Of a stretch of DNA of 64,000 nucleotides, positions 16,932 to 25,352 are shown piece after piece (position 1 is the stretch's first letter; every line of letters begins with the position of its first letter). The notes under the pieces are model-generated. The model had not been told where the DNA came from. It worked only from the letters and a program-made list of their open reading frames with translations, and ran no database searches. The translations under genes and the position numbers were made by a program. This DNA comes from Billgrantia desiderata (lineage in GTDB: Bacteria; Pseudomonadota; Gammaproteobacteria; Pseudomonadales; Halomonadaceae). The stretch covers positions 49,508-113,507 of the forward strand of contig JAAQTN010000013.1 of NCBI GenBank assembly GCA_011742915.1. The letters are read 5' to 3'.

Positions 16932-18191
16932 ATGCAGACGCATTTCACCGAGGAAGCCCTCAAGCAGCCGCACATCCAGGAGGCCGACCGCGTCCTGCGC
17001 AGCTGCGTGCACTGCGGCTTCTGCAACGCCACCTGCCCCACCTACCAACTGCTGGGCGACGAGCGCGACGGGCCGCGCGGGCGCATCTACCTGATGAAGC
17101 AGATGCTGGAAAACCCGGACGACAGCGAAAACGTCACCGAGCAGACCCGCCTGCACCTGGACCGCTGCCTGACCTGTCGCAACTGCGAGACCACCTGCCC
17201 CTCGGGCGTGGAGTACCACAAGCTGCTCGACATCGGCCGCGCCGAGATCGAGCGTCGGGTGCCGCGCAGCACCGCCGAGCGCGCCCAGCGCTACGCCCTG
17301 CGCAAGGCCCTGGTGGAGCCGAAGCGCTTCCAGGCGCTGCTCAAGCTGGGCCAGACCTTCAAGCCGCTGGTGTCCGGCAAGCTCAAGGACAAGCTGCCGC
17401 CCAAGCCGGTGGATGCCGGCACGCGCCCCGACCACAAGCGCCACGCACGCCAGATGCTGATCCTCGAAGGCTGCGTGCAGCCGGGGCTCTCGCCCAACAC
17501 CAATGCCGCCACGGCGCGGGTGCTCGACCGTCTGGGCATCGGCCTCACGCCGGTGGCCGAAGCGGGCTGCTGCGGCGCCGTCGACTTCCACCTCAACGCC
17601 CAGGACGACGGCCGCGCCCGCGCGCGGGCCAACATCGACGCCTGGTGGCCGCATATCGAGAAAGAGGGCGAGGCAGGGGTGGAAGCAATAGTACAGACCG
17701 CCAGCGGCTGCGGCGCCTTCGTCAAGGAGTACCGCGACATCCTCAAGGACGACCCCGCCTACGCCGACAAGGCCAGGCGCGTGAGCGAGCTGGCCAAGGA
17801 CCTGGTCGAGGTGCTGCGCGACGAGGAGCTGGCGAGCCTCGAGGTCAACGAGGGCCGCCGGCTGGCGTTCCACTGCCCCTGCACCCTGCAGCACGCCCAG
17901 AAGCTCGGCGGCGCGGTGGAGGGCGTGCTGGTCAAGCTCGGCTTCATCCTCACGCCGGTCCAGGACGCCCACCTCTGCTGCGGCTCGGCGGGCACCTACT
18001 CGATCACCCAGCCGGAGCTGGCCACCCAACTGCGCGACAACAAGCTCAACGCCCTCGAGGCCGGCAACCCGGAAACCATCGTGACCGCCAACATCGGCTG
18101 CCAGACGCACCTCAACGGCGCAGGGCGCACGCCGGTCAGGCATTGGATAGAGATTGTCGATGAGGCCCTGCCAACGCCCGTAAACAGCTAG
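16932..18191 (+). CDS. glcF: Glycolate oxidase iron-sulfur subunit GlcF
   Basis: This is a 419-aa electron-transfer subunit. Two 4Fe-4S motifs are complete: CVHCGFCNATCP (Cys 25, 28, 31, 35) and CLTCRNCETTCP (Cys 79, 82, 85, 89). Two CCG-type cysteine motifs follow, in EAGCCGAVDFH and HLCCGSAGTYS, as in other heterodisulfide-reductase-like subunits. It passes electrons from GlcDE to the membrane quinone pool. It lies 19 bases after glcE. The next gene, glcG, is separated by a 201-base gap holding a large inverted-repeat element. Confidence 0.95.
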   Translation: MQTHFTEEALKQPHIQEADRVLRSCVHCGFCNATCPTYQLLGDERDGPRGRIYLMKQMLENPDDSENVTEQTRLHLDRCLTCRNCETTCPSGVEYHKLLDIGRAEIERRVPRSTAERAQRYALRKALVEPKRFQALLKLGQTFKPLVSGKLKDKLPPKPVDAGTRPDHKRHARQMLILEGCVQPGLSPNTNAATARVLDRLGIGLTPVAEAGCCGAVDFHLNAQDDGRARARANIDAWWPHIEKEGEAGVEAIVQTASGCGAFVKEYRDILKDDPAYADKARRVSELAKDLVEVLRDEELASLEVNEGRRLAFHCPCTLQHAQKLGGAVEGVLVKLGFILTPVQDAHLCCGSAGTYSITQPELATQLRDNKLNALEAGNPETIVTANIGCQTHLNGAGRTPVRHWIEIVDEALPTPVNS

Positions 18192-18223
18192 CCTCTGCGA
18201 ATAGTCGCCCAAGGCGAGGGGCG

Positions 18224-18318
18224 CCGGGGACAGGCCGAAGAGGAGGTCCGATGCCATGGATGGCATCGGTAGCGCCCAGGGATGGGTTCACAGCGCCTCC
18301 TCGCAGGCCTGTCGCCGG
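18224..18318. repeat. 95-base imperfect inverted-repeat element between glcF and glcG
   Basis: The outer arms (18224-18246 and 18296-18318) pair at 19 of 23 positions, around the shared cores GACAGGCC and GAGGAGG. Inside lies a perfect palindrome, CCGATGCCAT-GG-ATGGCATCGG type (18248-18269). The rest of the gap shows no gene. It looks like a dispersed intergenic palindromic element rather than a simple terminator, since no T-run follows. Only one copy is in this window. Confidence 0.6.
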
Positions 18319-18392
18319 AACAGCCCCGTGCTTCACCGGGAGAGCTGCTAGCTCCGCATCGCCAATGTTCTTTATTTCAAAAGGAGAACCCC

Positions 18393-18794
18393 ATGAAGAC
18401 CAAACCCGTACTTACCCTGAACGACGTCAACGCCATCCTCGACGCGGCCCAGAAAGAAGCCGAAGCCAACGGCTGGGCGGTGACCATCGCCGTGGCCGAC
18501 GACGGCGGCCACCTGCTCGGCCTGCGCCGCCTCGACGGTGCCGCGCCGATGACGCCGGATGTCGCCACACAGAAAGCGCGTAGCGCCGCTCTCGGCCGCA
18601 AGGAGACCCAAGTCTTCGAGGAGATGATCAACGGCGGGCGCAACGCCTTCCTCTCCGCCCCCCTTTCAGGTCTGCTCACCGGCGGTGTTCCGGTGCTGGT
18701 CGACGGTGAGGTCGCGGGTACCGTCGGGGTATCGGGCGTCAAGCCCGACCAGGACGTACAGATCGCCAAGGCCGGCATCGCCGCCGTCGCCTGA
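18393..18794 (+). CDS. glcG: GlcG/HbpS-family small protein of the glycolate operon
   Basis: This is a 133-aa protein of the GlcG/HbpS (DUF336) fold. The start MKTKPVLTLNDVNAILDAAQ follows AGGAGA. Family marks are WAVTIAVADDGGHLLGLRRLDGA, the TQKARSAALGRKET helix and the glycine-rich PVLVDGEVAGTVGVSG near the C-terminus. GlcG is usually linked to glycolate use; relatives bind haem or corrinoid-like ligands, and the precise role is unsettled. It is the last gene of the glc cluster and is followed by a strong intrinsic terminator. The inverted-repeat element upstream may make its expression partly independent of glcDEF. Confidence 0.9.
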   Translation: MKTKPVLTLNDVNAILDAAQKEAEANGWAVTIAVADDGGHLLGLRRLDGAAPMTPDVATQKARSAALGRKETQVFEEMINGGRNAFLSAPLSGLLTGGVPVLVDGEVAGTVGVSGVKPDQDVQIAKAGIAAVA

Positions 18795-18808
18795 GGCGAA
18801 GCCGAACG

Positions 18809-18856
18809 GGCCGGCCGCGGCACCCTGATCGACAGGGAGCCGCGGCCGGCCTTTTT
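18809..18856 (+). terminator. Intrinsic terminator after glcG
   Basis: GGCCGGCCGCGGC and GCCGCGGCCGGCC form a 13-base perfect stem with a 17-base loop, followed by five T. Confidence 0.88.
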
Positions 18857-18878
18857 CATGGGCAACCGCAGCGCGGGT

Positions 18879-20519
18879 TCACGCCCTGCCGGGGCGCCGG
18901 TGGCGCAGCTCGCCGTTCAACGCCTTGATGATGGTGTAGCACATCAGCAGCATCACGATGGAGAACGGAATCGCCGTGGCCGTCACCCCTGCCTGAAGCG
19001 CGGCAAGCCCGCCGCCGAGCAGCAGCACGATGGCGACCAGCCCCTCCACCACGGCCCAGAACATCCGCTGCGGCCGGGGCGCATCGATCTTGCCGCCGGC
19101 GGTGATGGTATCGATCACCAGCGAGCCGGAATCCGACGAGGTGACGAAGAAGATCAAGGCCAGCACGATGCCGACGGTCGACATCAGCGCGGTCAGCGGC
19201 AGCTCGTTGAGCATGCCGAACAGCGACAGCTCGGGGCGGTAGCTGTCGATCACGTACTCCTTGACCAGGCTGGTCTCCGGCGCGGCATAGAGCTGATCGA
19301 GAGCGACGCTGCCGAACACCCCCATCCAGATGAAGATGAACAGGCTGGGAATCAGCAGCACGCAGATGACGAACTCACGCACCGTGCGCCCTCGCGACAC
19401 CCGGGCGATGAACATGCCCACGAACGGCGCCCAGCTCACCCACCAGGCCCAGTAGAAGATCGTCCAGTCCTGACGATAGGCGTCATCCTCGCGTCCGAAG
19501 GGAGCCGACAGCGGCACGAACTCCGTCACGTAGGTCGCAAGCCCCGTCCAGAAGCCGCTCAGCGCCACCAGCGTCGGCCCGGCCAGCAGCACGAAGAAGA
19601 AGAACAGCACCGCCATGATCATGTTGAACTCGGAGAGCTTCTTCACCCCACCCTCCAGCCCCCGCCACACCGACACCAGGGCCACCGCCGTGACCAGCAG
19701 GATGATGATCACCTGGGCCGTGGCGCTGACCTCGAGGCCGAAGACGAAGTTCATCCCCGCATTGGCCTGCTGCGCGCCCAGCCCCAGCGAGGTGGCCAGC
19801 CCGAACAGCGTGGAGAACACCGCCAGGATGTCGATCACGTGCCCCCACCAGCCCCACACCCGCTCGCCCAGGATCGGAAAGAAGGCCGAACGGATGGAGA
19901 ACGGCAAGCCCTTGTTGTAGGTGAAGATGGCCAGTGCCAGCGCCATCACCACGTAGACCGCCCAACCGTGAATCCCCCAATGCAGGTAGGTGCCGGCCAG
20001 GCCCAGGGCCGTCGCTTCGGGGATCGCCGCCGGGTCTAGCTCGCCGTCGGCGCCGAACGGCGAAGGGATGCCCAGCGGCAGGGAGACGTTGGCGTGATAG
20101 ACCGGCTCCAGCACGCCGAAGAACAGCAGGCCGATGCCGATGCCGGCGGAGAACAGCATCGCGAACCAGGAGAGATAGCCGTAATCCGGACGGGCATCGG
20201 GCCCGCCCAGGCGCACCGAGCCGTAGGGCAGCAGGACGAGGGCGATACAGAACAGGATGAAGAAATCCACCACCAGCATGAAGTACCAGTCGAGGGTGCC
20301 GGTGGCGAAGCCGACGATGGCCTGGAAGATGGCGCCCGCTCTTTCTGGGAACAGTAGGGTGAGAATGATGAAGACGACGGAGGCGAGCGCCGAGACGGCG
20401 AATACCCGGTTGTGGATGTCGAAGCCGATAGGTCCCAGCCGCCCCTCGATGTTGTCCTGACCCACGGTGTAATCCGTATGCATGTCGCTGGTCGATGCTG
20501 GATCGCCTGGACTACCCAT
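18879..20519 (-). CDS. BCCT-family betaine/choline/carnitine transporter
   Basis: This is a 546-aa inner-membrane carrier with about 12 hydrophobic segments. It carries the BCCT signature in TM8 and the following loop (FYWAWWVSWAPFVGMFIARV, then SRGRTVREF). The glycine-rich TM3 stretch is ATSLGLGAQQANAGMNFVFG. BCCT carriers import quaternary ammonium compounds such as glycine betaine for osmoprotection or catabolism. The ATG at 20519 (MGSPGDPASTSDMHTDY) is chosen because AGGGAAG precedes it; the longer frame upstream runs through an AT-rich promoter-like region. It has no long C-terminal extension, unlike BetT at 25353. It is transcribed alone. The substrate among betaine, choline, carnitine or ectoine is not resolved. 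Confidence 0.9.
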   Translation of the reverse strand: MGSPGDPASTSDMHTDYTVGQDNIEGRLGPIGFDIHNRVFAVSALASVVFIILTLLFPERAGAIFQAIVGFATGTLDWYFMLVVDFFILFCIALVLLPYGSVRLGGPDARPDYGYLSWFAMLFSAGIGIGLLFFGVLEPVYHANVSLPLGIPSPFGADGELDPAAIPEATALGLAGTYLHWGIHGWAVYVVMALALAIFTYNKGLPFSIRSAFFPILGERVWGWWGHVIDILAVFSTLFGLATSLGLGAQQANAGMNFVFGLEVSATAQVIIILLVTAVALVSVWRGLEGGVKKLSEFNMIMAVLFFFFVLLAGPTLVALSGFWTGLATYVTEFVPLSAPFGREDDAYRQDWTIFYWAWWVSWAPFVGMFIARVSRGRTVREFVICVLLIPSLFIFIWMGVFGSVALDQLYAAPETSLVKEYVIDSYRPELSLFGMLNELPLTALMSTVGIVLALIFFVTSSDSGSLVIDTITAGGKIDAPRPQRMFWAVVEGLVAIVLLLGGGLAALQAGVTATAIPFSIVMLLMCYTIIKALNGELRHRRPGRA

Positions 20520-20544
20520 AACGATATTCTTCCCTTTTACCCAA

Positions 20545-20562
20545 AATAAATAAGAATTTATT
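20545..20562. promoter_or_regulatory. AT-rich inverted repeat upstream of the BCCT gene
   Basis: AATAAAT and ATTTATT form 7-base arms around AAGA, in the only strongly AT-rich stretch of this gap (20535-20570), 26 bases upstream of the start. It may be part of the promoter or an operator. The rest of 20520-20780 holds the promoter of the small gene at 20781 and no other gene. Confidence 0.4.
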
Positions 20563-20780
20563 ATACACCCTATTGACCCTACCCTCCTGTCACAAGCTCC
20601 TGTCGATTGCCGTTTCATCGTCTCGGTAGGAAGCGCAGCGGCCATCTATACTGACAGCGCCAGACCAGAACACGGTGCGTCACCGGCCTGAGGTGGCGCC
20701 CGGACGATAGCGGGATATCGACAAATTGCAGGGCCGGCCGAATGCAATGGCGGGGCTGCGCCCGACGGGAGGAACCCACG

Positions 20781-21032
20781 ATGATCAAGAAGCTCTTTGC
20801 CGCCATGGTGCTGATGGCCTTCATGGCGCCCGCCTGGGCCGGCCAGTGCCCCATGCTCATGTCCGAAATAGACGAAGCGCTGGCGGACGACGCCAAGGTC
20901 GCCCAGCTCAGCGAGGACGAACTCGCGCGGGTGCGCGAGCTGCGTGAACAGGGCGAGCAGTACCACAACGATGGCGACCACGCCCAGTCCGAAGAGGCGC
21001 TGAACGAGGCCAAGGAGATACTCGGCGTCTGA
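20781..21032 (+). CDS. Small conserved periplasmic protein of unknown function
   Basis: This is an 83-aa product. MIKKLFAAMVLMAFMAPAWA is a clear signal peptide with an AWA-G cleavage site. The mature part is about 63 residues, acidic and helical (MSEIDEALADDAKVAQLSED, followed by ARVRELREQGEQYHNDGDHA), and ends in a tetratricopeptide-like HAQSEEALNEAKEILGV. One cysteine follows directly after cleavage (GQCPM). The ATG at 20781 has GGGAGGA before it. It stands alone between the divergent BCCT gene and a convergent lysR. I recognise the general type of small exported helical protein but no specific function. Confidence 0.75.
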   Translation: MIKKLFAAMVLMAFMAPAWAGQCPMLMSEIDEALADDAKVAQLSEDELARVRELREQGEQYHNDGDHAQSEEALNEAKEILGV

Positions 21033-21037
21033 ACGCT

Positions 21038-21068
21038 GTGCCGGGCGCCTCTTCTCGGCGCCCGGCAC
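21038..21068. terminator. Hairpin terminator between the small gene and lysR
   Basis: GTGCCGGGCGCC and GGCGCCCGGCAC form a 12-base perfect stem with a 7-base loop. It lies between two convergent genes. There is no T-run, so its strength is uncertain. Confidence 0.65.
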
Positions 21069-21114
21069 TCACTTCTGCATTGACTTCCGTACCGCCCCGG
21101 CGTCGCCTGCCGGC

Positions 21115-22026
21115 CTATGTCTGCCTGGCTGCGCACTCCAGGATCCACTCCCATAGCGCCCGCTTCGCCTCACCCGGTGCATCCGGGCGCGCATCGACCA
21201 CGCCATAGCCGCGCGCCGAGCGCAGCCTCATGTCGCTCAGGCCGATCAGCATGCCTTTATCCAGCAGGTCATCGACCAGGCCGCTCCAGCCCATGGCGAT
21301 CCCCTGCCCGGCGATCGCCGCCTGAATCAGCAGCGTGTAGTTGTTGAACGTCAGCTCCGACGACTCGTGATAGGCGATGCCGCCCAATTGCCGGAAGTAG
21401 CTTGGCCAGTCCAGCCAGCGCTGTCCCTGGTCGGCGGTCAGAGTCAGCAGCGGCGCCCGGCTGAGCGCCTCGATGCTCTCGATCGGCCCATGCTGCTGCA
21501 GAAAACCGGGGCTGCAGACCGGAAAGACATCTTCGTGGAACAGCAGCGGCACGCCGCCGGCGAGCGCCCGCTCGTCGCAGAACACGATGGCGACGTCCAC
21601 CTCCTGGGTGCGCCAGTCGAGCACGCCCTGGTTGGTCACGATACGCACGTCCACGTGCGGGTAGCGCTCGCGGAAGCTCGGCAGCCGCGGCATCAACCAG
21701 TACGCGGCGAAGGAGAAGTCGGTCAGGATGTTGACGTGAGGGTGGCGATGCCTGTGCTGAAGCCGCTCGATGGTGCGATCGATACCCGCAAAGCTCTCCT
21801 GCACGCTGACGAACAGCGCATGTCCCGCCTCGGTCAACTTCACGCCCCGGTAGATCCGCTCGAACAAGGGCAGACCCAGTTGCTCTTCCAGCGCCCGAAC
21901 CTGCTGACTGACCGCCGACTGCGTCGAGCGCAGCTCACGTGCCGCCGCAGTGAAACTCAGGTGTCGGGCCGCCGTCTCGAACACCCGCAGGCCGTTGAGC
22001 GACGCCGACCTAGCCATCCACGACAT
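21115..22026 (-). CDS. LysR-family regulator of choline-O-sulfate utilisation
   Basis: This is a 303-aa regulator of the GcvA-like LysR branch. The helix-turn-helix reads LSFTAAARELRSTQSAVSQQ, after LNGLRVFETAARH. The effector domain includes LTDFSFAAYWLMPRLPSFRE, and AGQGIAMGW occurs near the C-terminus. It is divergent from betC across 116 bases, the arrangement known for choline sulfatase regulators in Pseudomonas and Rhizobiaceae. The start at 22026 has AGGTG at suitable spacing. An ATTAG-N5-CTAAT box overlaps that site and would allow autoregulation together with control of betC. The effector is presumably choline-O-sulfate or choline (inference). Confidence 0.88.
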   Translation of the reverse strand: MSWMARSASLNGLRVFETAARHLSFTAAARELRSTQSAVSQQVRALEEQLGLPLFERIYRGVKLTEAGHALFVSVQESFAGIDRTIERLQHRHRHPHVNILTDFSFAAYWLMPRLPSFRERYPHVDVRIVTNQGVLDWRTQEVDVAIVFCDERALAGGVPLLFHEDVFPVCSPGFLQQHGPIESIEALSRAPLLTLTADQGQRWLDWPSYFRQLGGIAYHESSELTFNNYTLLIQAAIAGQGIAMGWSGLVDDLLDKGMLIGLSDMRLRSARGYGVVDARPDAPGEAKRALWEWILECAARQT

Positions 22027-22039
22027 TAGTTCACCTAAT
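22025..22039. promoter_or_regulatory. LysR-type box (T-N11-A) between lysR and betC
   Basis: ATTAG-TTCAC-CTAAT is a perfect 5-base-arm inverted repeat that fits T-N11-A. It overlaps the ribosome-binding site and start of lysR and lies 104 bases upstream of betC. Confidence 0.55.
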
Positions 22040-22142
22040 GATTCCCATAAAAATTCAGCGAGTTTACAGGGGCTGAGATTAGCAGGGAGACTGTCGCAAA
22101 AGCCAGTTACTACACCAGCGTCAGCCCCACAAGAGAAGCCCC

Positions 22143-23684
22143 ATGACCGACAAGCGACCCAATATCCTGTTCCTGATGGCCGATCAAATGACGGCCTCGG
22201 CGCTACCCATCTACGGCCATCCGCTGGTCAAGACCCCCAACCTGTCACGCCTGGCGGCACAAGGCGTGGTATTCGACTCGGCCTACTGCAACAGCCCGCT
22301 CTGTGCCCCCTCGCGCTTCACGCTGATGGCCGGCCAGCTGCCGTCGCGCATCGGCGCCTACGACAATGCCGCCGACTTTGCCGCCGACATTCCCACTTAC
22401 GCCCACTACCTGCGCGATGCCGGCTACCTCACCGCCCTGTCGGGCAAGATGCACTTCTGCGGCCCCGACCAGCTCCACGGCTTCGAGGAGCGCCTGACCA
22501 CCGACATCTATCCGGCGGACTTCGGCTGGTTCGTCGATTGGGAAAACTTCGACGAGCGGCCGAGCTACTACCACAACATGTCCTCGGTCACTCAGGCGGG
22601 CCCCTGCGTGCGCTCCAACCAGCTCGATTTCGACGACGAGGTGGTCTTCCGCGCCAAGCGTTTCCTCTACGACTATGCCCGCAACAGTGCGGTGGGTGGC
22701 GGCGAGCAACGCCCCTTCTGCCTGACCGTGTCGCTGACCCATCCCCACGACCCCTACACCATCCCGCAGGAGTACTGGGACCGTTACGACCACGACGCCA
22801 TCGACATGCCGCGTGTGCCCTACTCGCGCGAGCTGATGGACCCGCACTCCCAGCGTCTGCGTCATGTCTACCAGCTCGACGAGGACACCCTCAGCGAGGC
22901 GCAGATCCGCAACGCGCGCCACGCCTACTACGGGGCGATCAGCTATGTCGACGACCAGCTCGGCGCCGTACTGAAAGTCCTCGAGGAGACCGGACTCGAC
23001 CAGGACACCATCATCGTCTTCTCCGGCGATCACGGCGACATGCTCGGCGAGCGCGGCCTGTGGTACAAGATGAGCTGGTTCGAGGGCTCGGCGCGGGTGC
23101 CGATGATCGTTCACGCCCCGGGCCGCTTCACCCCGGGCCGGGTGCGCGAGTCGGTTTCGACCATGGACCTGCTGCCGACCTTTGCCGAACTCGCCAATGG
23201 CGGTGTCGCGCCGGAATACGCCGTACCCATCGACGGCCGCAGCCTGCTGCCGCACCTGACCGGCAGTGGCGGCCACGACGAGGTGATCGGCGAGTACCTC
23301 GGCGAAGGCGCCATCGCGCCGCTGCTGATGATCCGCCGCGGACGCTACAAGTTCGTGCACAGCGCGCCGGACCCGGACCAGCTGTTCGACCTCGAGGCCG
23401 ACCCGCTGGAGCTCCACAACCTGGCGCAGGAACCCGCCTATCTGGACCTGTGCAAGCAGTTCCGCGACGAGGTCGCCAGCCGCTGGGACTATGCACGGCT
23501 GCACGCCGAGGTGATCGCCAGCCAGCGGCGGCGCAAGCTGGTCTCCCGTGCGCTGATGAAGGGCAGGGTCACGCCCTGGGATCACCAGCCGACGTTCGAC
23601 GCCAGCACCCAGTACATGCGCAATACCATCGACCTGGACGATCTCGAGCGGCGCGCGCGCTTCCCGGCCGCCAGCGTCGAATAG
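22143..23684 (+). CDS. betC: Choline-sulfatase BetC
   Basis: This is a 513-aa sulfatase of the alkaline-phosphatase superfamily that hydrolyses choline-O-sulfate to choline and sulfate. The start KRPNILFLMADQMTASALPI carries the metal-binding aspartate. The sulfatase signature is CAPSR, with Cys54 expected to be converted to formylglycine. The later metal site is VFSGDHGDMLGERGLWYK. The C-terminal tail ending in WDHQPTFDASTQYMRN is typical of choline sulfatases. It begins an operon with a SulP carrier and betT. Divergent LysR control is likely. No betIBA genes lie nearby, so oxidation of the choline to betaine must be encoded elsewhere. Confidence 0.95.
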   Translation: MTDKRPNILFLMADQMTASALPIYGHPLVKTPNLSRLAAQGVVFDSAYCNSPLCAPSRFTLMAGQLPSRIGAYDNAADFAADIPTYAHYLRDAGYLTALSGKMHFCGPDQLHGFEERLTTDIYPADFGWFVDWENFDERPSYYHNMSSVTQAGPCVRSNQLDFDDEVVFRAKRFLYDYARNSAVGGGEQRPFCLTVSLTHPHDPYTIPQEYWDRYDHDAIDMPRVPYSRELMDPHSQRLRHVYQLDEDTLSEAQIRNARHAYYGAISYVDDQLGAVLKVLEETGLDQDTIIVFSGDHGDMLGERGLWYKMSWFEGSARVPMIVHAPGRFTPGRVRESVSTMDLLPTFAELANGGVAPEYAVPIDGRSLLPHLTGSGGHDEVIGEYLGEGAIAPLLMIRRGRYKFVHSAPDPDQLFDLEADPLELHNLAQEPAYLDLCKQFRDEVASRWDYARLHAEVIASQRRRKLVSRALMKGRVTPWDHQPTFDASTQYMRNTIDLDDLERRARFPAASVE

Positions 23685-23689
23685 CCGTG

Positions 23690-25342
23690 ATGGAAACCGC
23701 GACTGACGTTGGCCGGCAACCGGCCAGACCCAAGCGCTGGCTGCCGTTTCTCGACTGGCTGCCGCAGCAGACGTCGCGCTCGCTGCGCGCCGATGCCGTC
23801 GCCGGCTTGACCGGTGCGGTGCTGGTCGTGCCCCAGGGGGTGGCCTATGCCCTGCTGACCGGGCTGCCGCCCGAGTACGGCCTGTATACCGCCATCGTCC
23901 CGACGGTGCTGGCGGCCCTGTTCGGCTCCTCGCGGCAGATGGTCAGCGGGCCGACAGCGGCCCTGTCGATCGCGCTGTTCGCCACCTTGCAGCCCTTCGC
24001 CGAGGCGGGCAGCGGCGAGTTCATCGCCCTGGTGCTGACCCTGACCTTGCTGGCCGGGGTCTTCCAGCTGCTGCTGGGGCTGGCGCGGCTCGGGGTGCTG
24101 GTCGATCTCGTCTCGCATTCGGTGGTGACCGGGTTCACCGCCGGCGCGGCGCTGATCATCGCCACCAGCCAGCTCCCCCATGCGCTGGGACTGGCTCCCA
24201 TGGCGAGCGGCGGCTTCATCGACCTCTGGCCCCAGCTGTTCGCCCGGGTCGGCGACATCCGCTCCGATGCCGTGCTGATCGCCGCCACCACGCTCACCCT
24301 CTGCCTGGCGTTCCAGCGCTGGCTGCCACGCTGGCCGGGCATGCTGCTGTCGCTGGTGGCGGCGTCGCTGCTGGCCGCCTGGCTCGACCCGACGCATAGC
24401 GAGATCCTGCGCATCGCCGAGGTGCCGGCAGGCCTGCCGCCGCTCGCGCTGCCCGACGTTTCCACCGACACCCTGCGTCTGCTGACGCCCGGCGCCATTG
24501 CCCTGGGGCTGCTGGGCCTGGTCGAGGCCGCTGCGATCGCGCGGGCCTTCGCCGCACGCTCGGGCGAAAGGTTGAACAGCAACCAGGAATTCATCGGCCA
24601 GGGGCTCTCCAACATCGGCGGTGCCTGCTTCTCCGCCTACGTCTCGTCGGGCTCGTTCACCCGCTCGGGGCTCAACGCCAGCGCCGGAGCCCGCTCACCG
24701 CTGGCGGCGGTGCTATCCGCGGCGTTCCTGATACCGATACTGCTGGTTGCCGCCCCTCTGCTGCACCACGTGCCGATGTCGGCCATGGCCGGCCTGCTGC
24801 TGCTGGTTGCCGCCAAGCTGGTCGACCGGCACAGCATTCGCGAGACCCTGAAGATCAGCCGCTCGGAAACGGCAATCCTGCTGATCACCTTTTTCAGTAC
24901 CTTGCTGCTGGCGCTGGAGTTCGCCATCTACTTCGGCGTACTGGCTTCGCTGGTCGTCTACCTGCGCCGCACCACCCGCCCACCGGTGGTCGTCTGTGCG
25001 CTGTCCCAAGCCCCCGCGGAGCTTCAGCAGGCCCTGACGGAGCCGGGCTGCAGCGTCGTGCGGATCGACGGCTCGCTGTTCTTCGGCGCCTGCGAGTCGG
25101 TTGCCCGGCAGCTCGAGTCGCACGACCGGCCGAACCTGGTGGTGCTGGCCGCGGGCATCAACTTCATCGACCTCAGCGGTATCCATCTGCTCCAGCACCA
25201 GGCCCGTCGCTGCCGGGCTCGGGGCGGGAGGCTGTACCTGGCCGGGACCAAGCCCGACGTCCTGGCCTGCTTGCAACGCGCCGGCCTCGTCGCTGACGAG
25301 AACGACCGGCCCCACCACAAGCCAATGGCAATAACAATATGA
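23690..25342 (+). CDS. SulP-family sulfate permease with C-terminal STAS domain
   Basis: This is a 550-aa carrier. The SulP signature (GLTGAVLVVPQGVAYALLTG, then PPEYGLYTAIVP) is near residues 35-65. About 10-12 membrane segments follow, with NQEFIGQGLSNIGGACFSAY as the second conserved stretch. A C-terminal cytoplasmic STAS domain (VRIDGSLFFGACESV, NFIDLSGIHLL) ends the protein. The ATG at 23690 lies 5 bases after betC. In this operon it may export or take up the sulfate released by BetC, or possibly import choline sulfate (inference). Orthologous betC-SulP neighbours exist in Pseudomonas. Confidence 0.92.
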   Translation: METATDVGRQPARPKRWLPFLDWLPQQTSRSLRADAVAGLTGAVLVVPQGVAYALLTGLPPEYGLYTAIVPTVLAALFGSSRQMVSGPTAALSIALFATLQPFAEAGSGEFIALVLTLTLLAGVFQLLLGLARLGVLVDLVSHSVVTGFTAGAALIIATSQLPHALGLAPMASGGFIDLWPQLFARVGDIRSDAVLIAATTLTLCLAFQRWLPRWPGMLLSLVAASLLAAWLDPTHSEILRIAEVPAGLPPLALPDVSTDTLRLLTPGAIALGLLGLVEAAAIARAFAARSGERLNSNQEFIGQGLSNIGGACFSAYVSSGSFTRSGLNASAGARSPLAAVLSAAFLIPILLVAAPLLHHVPMSAMAGLLLLVAAKLVDRHSIRETLKISRSETAILLITFFSTLLLALEFAIYFGVLASLVVYLRRTTRPPVVVCALSQAPAELQQALTEPGCSVVRIDGSLFFGACESVARQLESHDRPNLVVLAAGINFIDLSGIHLLQHQARRCRARGGRLYLAGTKPDVLACLQRAGLVADENDRPHHKPMAITI

Positions 25343-25352
25343 GGCTTTCCCC

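Noticed and set aside
21950-23689. Long plus-strand open frame before the SulP coding region
   Set aside because: It lies in a different frame over lysR and betC and gives arginine- and proline-rich, low-complexity protein. betC has clear sulfatase motifs in its own frame, and the SulP product starts at 23690.
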